Below, one piece after another: positions 58,461-64,000 of a DNA stretch of 64,000 nt; position 1 is the stretch's first letter; each line of letters starts with the position of its first letter. The position numbers were made by a program, and so were the translations under genes. Below the pieces are notes generated by a model. That model made no database searches, was not told the origin of the DNA, and was given only the letters and a program-made list of their open reading frames with translations. The DNA is taken from assembly GCF_019320115.1 (NCBI RefSeq), contig NC_089591.1, positions 16,129,169 through 16,193,168 on the forward strand. Reading direction: 5' to 3'. The stretch is from Miscanthus floridulus (lineage: Eukaryota > Streptophyta > Magnoliopsida > Poales > Poaceae).

Positions 58461-60650
58461 AGTATCTTAGGCATAGTTTGATTCAGAACATTTCTAGAGT
58501 GTAGAAGTTAGATTTATTTTGAAATAGATAAAGAACATGGTAAGCTGATGGGCAAGCATTAACTTTGTATCAATGCAATGAACAAAAATTGCTAGAATTA
58601 TTGGTGTCTCGAGTGGACTGTTTCTTGATCCCTATTTGTTGGCTCATTGCTAGAATTTTATAACTAAGTGTCGGTAATTTCTTAACGTATATAGAAATAA
58701 TCCGCAAGCACACGTAATTACCGTTGTAGCATTTCACCCAGAAGTATTCAGGGTATCGTATTTCTTTAGGGAACGGATGTGTAAGAGTCTGTTAACTAGT
58801 TAACCTAAGATAACAAGAAGAAAGCTATGCTTGTTGGTATTTCTTAACGCATATAGAAATAATCCATAGGCGCATGGTATTACCATTGTAACATTTCACC
58901 CGGAAGTATTTAGGGTATCGTATTTCCTTACAGAATGGATGTGTAAGAGTCTCTTAACTAGTCCACCTAAGATAACAAGAAGAAAGATAGCTTAGGTAGC
59001 GAGGTTTTCTAGGGATAGGGATCCTAGGCTAAGATAGCTTTGCCACTATATACTTACTTCGGGCACCGGATCACACCTGGTCTGTCAGGCGAGGCTGGCC
59101 TATAGCCTACGTGGAACTTGGACATGGGGGAATACGAGGGATGAATAGGGCTGTCATCACTTACCGCCTACCCCTCAACCATGGGGAACAAGGTAAATGA
59201 AGGTAGCCTCAAGCCTAGACACCACGTCTACGCTATCGATTACTACTCTAGCGCCACACAGGGTTATCAGTCTTTATCAAGAGCCCTCTATGAGAGTATC
59301 CACTATGAGAATGGATGACGAACCTGCAAGTAAATAGTAAACAAGACTAGCTTAAAGTAGAACTCACCACCGTAGATAAACACGAACCTTTGCACTCCAA
59401 ATAGTACTAGATTCACCGAGGTACAAGTGAAGAGGGAGCCGACATTCCCCGCATTCCTTCCGCTATGTGTACAAGGGGCCCCAAGTACACAAATGAAGGT
59501 GGCCAACAATTCTGGTACTTTTCCATCTCTTTTCCTTCCTCACTCACTCCCTAAACTAAGCCAAAGAGCTAAGATATGAAAGTGGAGCTCCTCCTCTTCT
59601 TGCTACATTGTGTATCTTGTGTTGTGTGCTTCCCAAGTGTGTTGTAGAGGGGTGCAGTTGCCCCTCTATTTATACACTAAGGAGAGGCGGTGATGTGGCT
59701 GTTTTTGGCGTGAAGCCCATGCATCACCACCTTCTGCATGGAGGCATGCAACCTCTACATGAAGGAAAGGATGAGCGGCGCCAGGTGGGGGTCGACCGAC
59801 CCCAGGGGGTGGTCGGCCCTTGACTGGCTCCTATCACCACTGTCTTCGCATGGTGGGTCAGTGAGTGCTCCTAGGCCGCTCCTTAGGTGGTATTCTGCAC
59901 AGATATCTTAAATTGATGGACCTTTCTATTTATTCTTTGTGCAATTCAACATTGGAAAGCGCCTTTTGGTGTATTCTCCTATGTATTTGTGTATATGTCC
60001 TGCAAAAACAATAATCTTCTAAATACACGTGGAACTAGGTCAGTGGTAATACATATGTGTTTAAGTTTGTTAATTTCTCCCTTTTTATGTCTTAATTCAT
60101 GGTCGGATTTGATCATTAAGGACCACCAACAAGCTCCCCCACACTTAGTATTTTGCTCGTCCTCGAGCAAAGTTTAGAGATAAAAGTAATCAAGAGCATA
60201 ACATCCTAAGATATATGCCTTACATAACAGTTATTCCAACACATTCTTTATACCAGTGGGATATGTGGCGTTAGCTAACATGTTTCCTTTGGTTGTTGAA
60301 AAGTGGTAATAGTCCCTAAACAAAGTCATCTCCCCAATTTCACATCTTAGCAACTTGGAGTTTTGGAGTTTTTTTCTCAAGAAAAAGCATAGTTCACTTT
60401 ATACTCCTCAAATGGCACTCTCAAATCACTCAATGGTGTATAAATCCTTACCAAGGCATAGCAATATTTTGCCTTCTCCTACTTCTAAAAAGGTTTATGT
60501 GGAGCTTTAGGTAGGGATAAACAATATAGCATACTTGTATTGCATGTTGTAAAGTCAAATCGAGGATCCAAGGTGAGAGATGTCATATTCTTAGACCAAG
60601 ATGTGCATGTGTGTGGAAAAATGGTAAACTAAAACTACACTCCTTTTGTA
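58461..60650. other. Repeat-derived non-coding DNA with a tandem duplication
   Basis: No gene is visible. A unit of about 165 bases (TATAGAAATAATCC ... AAGATAACAAGAAGAAAG) is present twice, at about 58670-58820 and 58838-58990. Phrases such as CATTTCACCC(A/G)GAAGTATT and CCCCCACACTTAGTATTTTG occur widely in grass LTR elements, so this is probably an old LTR-element remnant. Family unknown. Confidence 0.4.
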
Positions 60651-60966
60651 CTCCCTCCGTCCCAGGATATAAGGCGTAACTATTTTTTTTCTTAGTCCCA
60701 TGATACAAAGCGCCTGCACTTTAGCTCCCGCATACAACAACTAATGCAGGACCAAATCTGACACCTGGGCTTCCTCGGGAATGCATTTGTGCAGCATGCA
60801 TGTATGAATGCAGGAAGCTAATTGGCTAGACTGTTTCTACATGAATGCATGCGGCATCACAGTAAATTGGATGGAGAACCAAAACACCTTTAATGTGTAG
60901 GAGTTAATTTACTTATTGGTCTTGGTGCCAAAGGGAGTTGCGCCTTCTATCCTAAGACAGAGGGAG
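60651..60966. mobile_element. Stowaway MITE (Tc1/mariner type), 316 bp
   Basis: It starts CTCCCTCCGTCCCAGGATA and ends with the complement TATCCTAAGACAGAGGGAG. TA flanks both ends (60649-60650 and 60967-60968). The interior is non-coding. Confidence 0.9.
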
Positions 60967-60968
60967 TA

Positions 60969-63900
60969 GATATGATCTCTCTCTATAACTTATTATTTTG
61001 AAACATGGCTATCTTTCTTCCTTCTCCCTTTTTCTTCAATACATGAGCCTTCAAGTGCTCATCATTTTTTTTCTTTTTGAATGTTGGACCTTCATGTGTC
61101 TATTTTTTAATTGGACCTTCATGTGTCCACATATTTTTTTATCATAAACTTTTTGCATAGCCCATGTCTCTTTTTCTAAACCATATATTTAGAGAGAGAT
61201 CACTATCTTTTAGAATATGGAGTATTTACCTAACAAGTGTTTTTTTATCTACTCCCAGTGTTGGAGCAGAGTTTTTGGTGGGTCCAAATGGAAGCATGTT
61301 TTTGCGCACTCCCAGTGTAAGAGTAGCATATATATGTGGGTGTACGTGATCTTGATCTTGGGAGCATGATAAATATCTCAACAAGGATCAACAAGACTCG
61401 ACCAAACTCAATACAATAACAAGTAGCGTCCGTGGAAGGCTTGAAACTTGCAAGATGTTATATTTGGCTTTGGTAGGAATTGGTCACCAATTGAGGAGTA
61501 TGTGATACTATGGTTTTATAATAATTTTTTATCAAAATAAATTCTCCAAGTACCTTGAATAGAAATGGTAGGATTTCTAAGTTAGAACTATATCACACAT
61601 CACAACAACTTAGTCAACATGATTGTCCTATTAGAATATTTTCCCACAAGCATAAGTGTATGTATATGGAACAAACTATATGCAAGCTTCTGTCTTAAAC
61701 ATGTCATTTTTCAAAAATTTAAGTGTGGTGAATAGGGGCATTGTTCATCAGGAGAAGATATTAGGGATAAATTGAGTTTAATTTTAGTGATCAAGATTTA
61801 TGTTTATTTAAACTCAAAGTTAGAGGGAGTTGAGGGTTGTGTTGCACAAACTATCATTGAAGACGAAGGAGCTATGAGAAGTCAGAGATGGGTTAGCTAA
61901 ACTAGAGGTCTAGCCAATCCTCTCTGGGGCCATCTATTACATCCTTCATCACGTTGGATCATTTGATGTTGTGCAACGTGTTGGGGGGATCTCGAATGTG
62001 TGTTAGTTATGCTTGAGAGAATCTCCCCCACACTTATATATTGTACATGCTTTTTATTTAACAAAGAAAAACAAAAAGAATCAGACAAGAGCTCTACCAG
62101 TTGAAACACTGGAGAGCCTTAATTTTATTATTATTATTATTACTTTTATTTTTGTTATTTATTATTACTACTATTATTAAATTTTTATTTCATTTTATGG
62201 GTTCACCCAACTTTCTATCATTTAGCATAAACAAGGCTAAGGTAAAGTTTGAAAAATAAATATAGCCTTGATTCATCTCCATAATCGATTACTTCATTGT
62301 TTATGAAAGTAATACTCAATGTTCATTAATCAAATTTCAACACCATGTCAAATTTTGATTAAGGAAGGCTATTTTAACCTAAGCACCATGCTTAACTAAA
62401 AAGCCTATAGATGTACCTTAAGAATACACCCAAACCAAAGCATATATCATGAACAAAGGAAGCATGAACTGGTATAAGCAAGTTTATATTTCCATGGAGA
62501 CAAACATGAGTAAAATGTGTTGGTGAACATTTTATTTACCTTAGCATACCTGAGTTCTTACCAACAACATTTATAGATGGAAGCTTTGAAGCTGCTGCAG
62601 GGGCGGTTGTATATGGTCCATCTCAGGTTATCATCAATGTTAGGTCACACACACAACTAGTGTGTATGGACCATGGGCTTTAGTGATAGCAAAGGTCTAG
62701 AAGAGGAGAATGCTCCTTCTTTCTCTTCTTCTCTTTTCTCTATCTATTTTTTTATCATTCATTTTCTTTATAATAGATTTTTTTTCTTCTAAGAGTTTTA
62801 TTTTGAAGTAAGAATTCAAAATTTTAATCTAGAAATATTTATTTTGAATTTTAAAGACAGCTACCGATTTACCTTCGGCAAGGGCTCACCGTTTTAAGTC
62901 CATTGAGTAGGACTTCTCCATTGCATTTTAGCTTGAATGGGCATCATCTTATCCTGGAGATGGATAAGGATGATTGCTCTTTTTGTTTCCGCCATAACAT
63001 CATGATCTTCTCGTGGTTTGGCTTGGCGGGTGTGTGATCCATGTTTCTTTTGATCAAGGTTTCATCCCAGCACAAGGTTAGTGGACAATACATACCCGAG
63101 GGATTTTACGAATGTTTTGAAACAATAGTGGTTGATGTTATGAGCTAAAGGTTTTCCTCTATGCTAAAGAAAAGTGGTGTTCATATACGTTCAATTAGCA
63201 AAGAGAGGCCTTTCTTTTTTTAGATTCAAAACCTTTGTTTATTCAAAGTTCACCAAATGAATTTTGATTTATTTCTGTTATGAATTCATCTCAAGGACTT
63301 ACCCACATGAATTTGATAATATCCTGCATGGGTGAGTCCATGCATGCAACCAGAGTCTATATTTGGCAGTTTTAGTTCAAAAATCAAACTAGACTCCATG
63401 TCCAATATGATTAAGGTAGGCTAATTAATCTAAGCACCATGCTTAATTTAAATAGCTTATGGAAGCATGATCATTACATCCAATCTAAGCACCATGCCTA
63501 ATTTAAAAGGTGTACGACCAACATCCAAACCAAAGCATACTAGAATTGAAAAAAAGATGCATGAAAGTAACATGAGATTCACTTAAACGGAGGTGAGAAC
63601 TTTGAATGGTGAACTAGAGAACCATTGTTGTTTTTTATATGCAGGCAATGCAAATAGGGTGGATGAGTTGAATTTAAACAAGCATGCCATGGTTTTTGAA
63701 AAGGAAATTAAATGAGTGACATGCATGCAAACATGCAGTGGTAGAAAGTAACTAAAAATAGGAAAGATATGTTTGGGTTGGTTCTCTCATATCTTGATTA
63801 ATTGTACCATGTCCCACAATTTGTGATTGAATTGTGAGTGATGTAATGTAGTTGTTCCGTCACATATGATGCTTTTGTTTTTCACTTGATGGCGACCTTC

Positions 63901-64000
63901 TCTCTTTCTGCATATGGTTAGTATATATATACCTTTCTATGAAATGGCAGGGTGGAGGTGTTGATTGTTCATGAATGATCGAGCACCCTAGGCTCTTGAT
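60969..64000. other. AT-rich non-coding DNA with internal duplication
   Basis: No gene, RNA gene or intact transposon is recognised. A stretch near 62110-62180 is a TTA/ATT microsatellite. Segments near 62340-62520 and 63400-63600 share CTAAGCACCATGCTTAA and AACCAAAGCATA blocks, so one derives from the other. CTCCCCCACACTTATATAT near 62020 again resembles grass LTR-element DNA. Confidence 0.4.

Noticed and set aside
62110..62180. Minisatellite or origin-like AT array
   Set aside because: It is a short impure TTA/ATT microsatellite, common in plant intergenic DNA.
1..64000. Bacterial-type defence system, CRISPR array, rRNA or tRNA genes
   Set aside because: The window is plant nuclear DNA; regularly spaced repeats and cloverleaf genes were not seen. 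The tRNA-like signals are only retrotransposon primer sites.

Overview
The window is nuclear DNA from a grass, most likely a panicoid of the Andropogoneae (sugarcane, sorghum, Miscanthus or maize relatives). It has one large intron-rich host gene in a sea of LTR retrotransposons, MITEs and other transposons. The host gene encodes a eukaryotic-type multidomain acetyl-CoA carboxylase with an N-terminal plastid transit peptide, an enzyme form that only grasses keep as their main plastid ACCase. I saw no bacterial operon, CRISPR array, rRNA or tRNA. The CDS coordinates come from splice junctions checked by hand for GT/AG and reading phase.

Layout. 1-1263: 3' part of a Gypsy-type LTR, with a primer-binding-like site after it. 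1437-8316: a 3'-truncated Copia element of the Sirevirus/Maximus type on the minus strand (LTR 6372-8316, gag, broken pol). 8317-12747: a long Gypsy-type LTR fragment related to 1-1263. 12748-19620: intergenic DNA with a PIF/Harbinger element (14128-15731) that still carries part of ORF1, and several MITEs, some nested. About 19700-38960: the ACC1 gene, with a 5'UTR exon, a 5'UTR intron and 33 coding exons (21803-38475). Intron 7 holds a 3.5 kb Copia element (24510-27975) whose gag/protease half is inverted. Intron 22 holds a 140 bp foldback and a GC-rich block of unknown origin.

39346-57425: a Sirevirus with a perfect 5 bp target duplication (CATAT). It carries gag, pol and an env-like third ORF. 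Two solo Gypsy-type LTRs are nested in it, at 47229-50814 (duplication GTCTC) and 55792-57237 (duplication AGTGG). 57431-58460: a decayed L1-type LINE. 58460-64000: repeat-derived DNA with a Stowaway MITE (60651-60966), internal duplications and no recognisable host gene.

ACC1 would supply malonyl-CoA for plastid fatty acid synthesis: an N-terminal biotin carboxylase charges biotin on Lys ~806, and the C-terminal carboxyltransferase moves the carboxyl group to acetyl-CoA. The biotin carboxylase and biotin carrier half reads cleanly. The carboxyltransferase half contains six single-base insertions that break the frame. If those six bases are discounted, the length is about 2326 residues, the size of the family. 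Either the sequence has insertion-type errors there, or this copy is recently dead. No new molecular system was found. The most unusual items are the internally inverted intronic Copia element, the TAG-only decay of the env-like ORF, and the cluster of +1 frameshifts.
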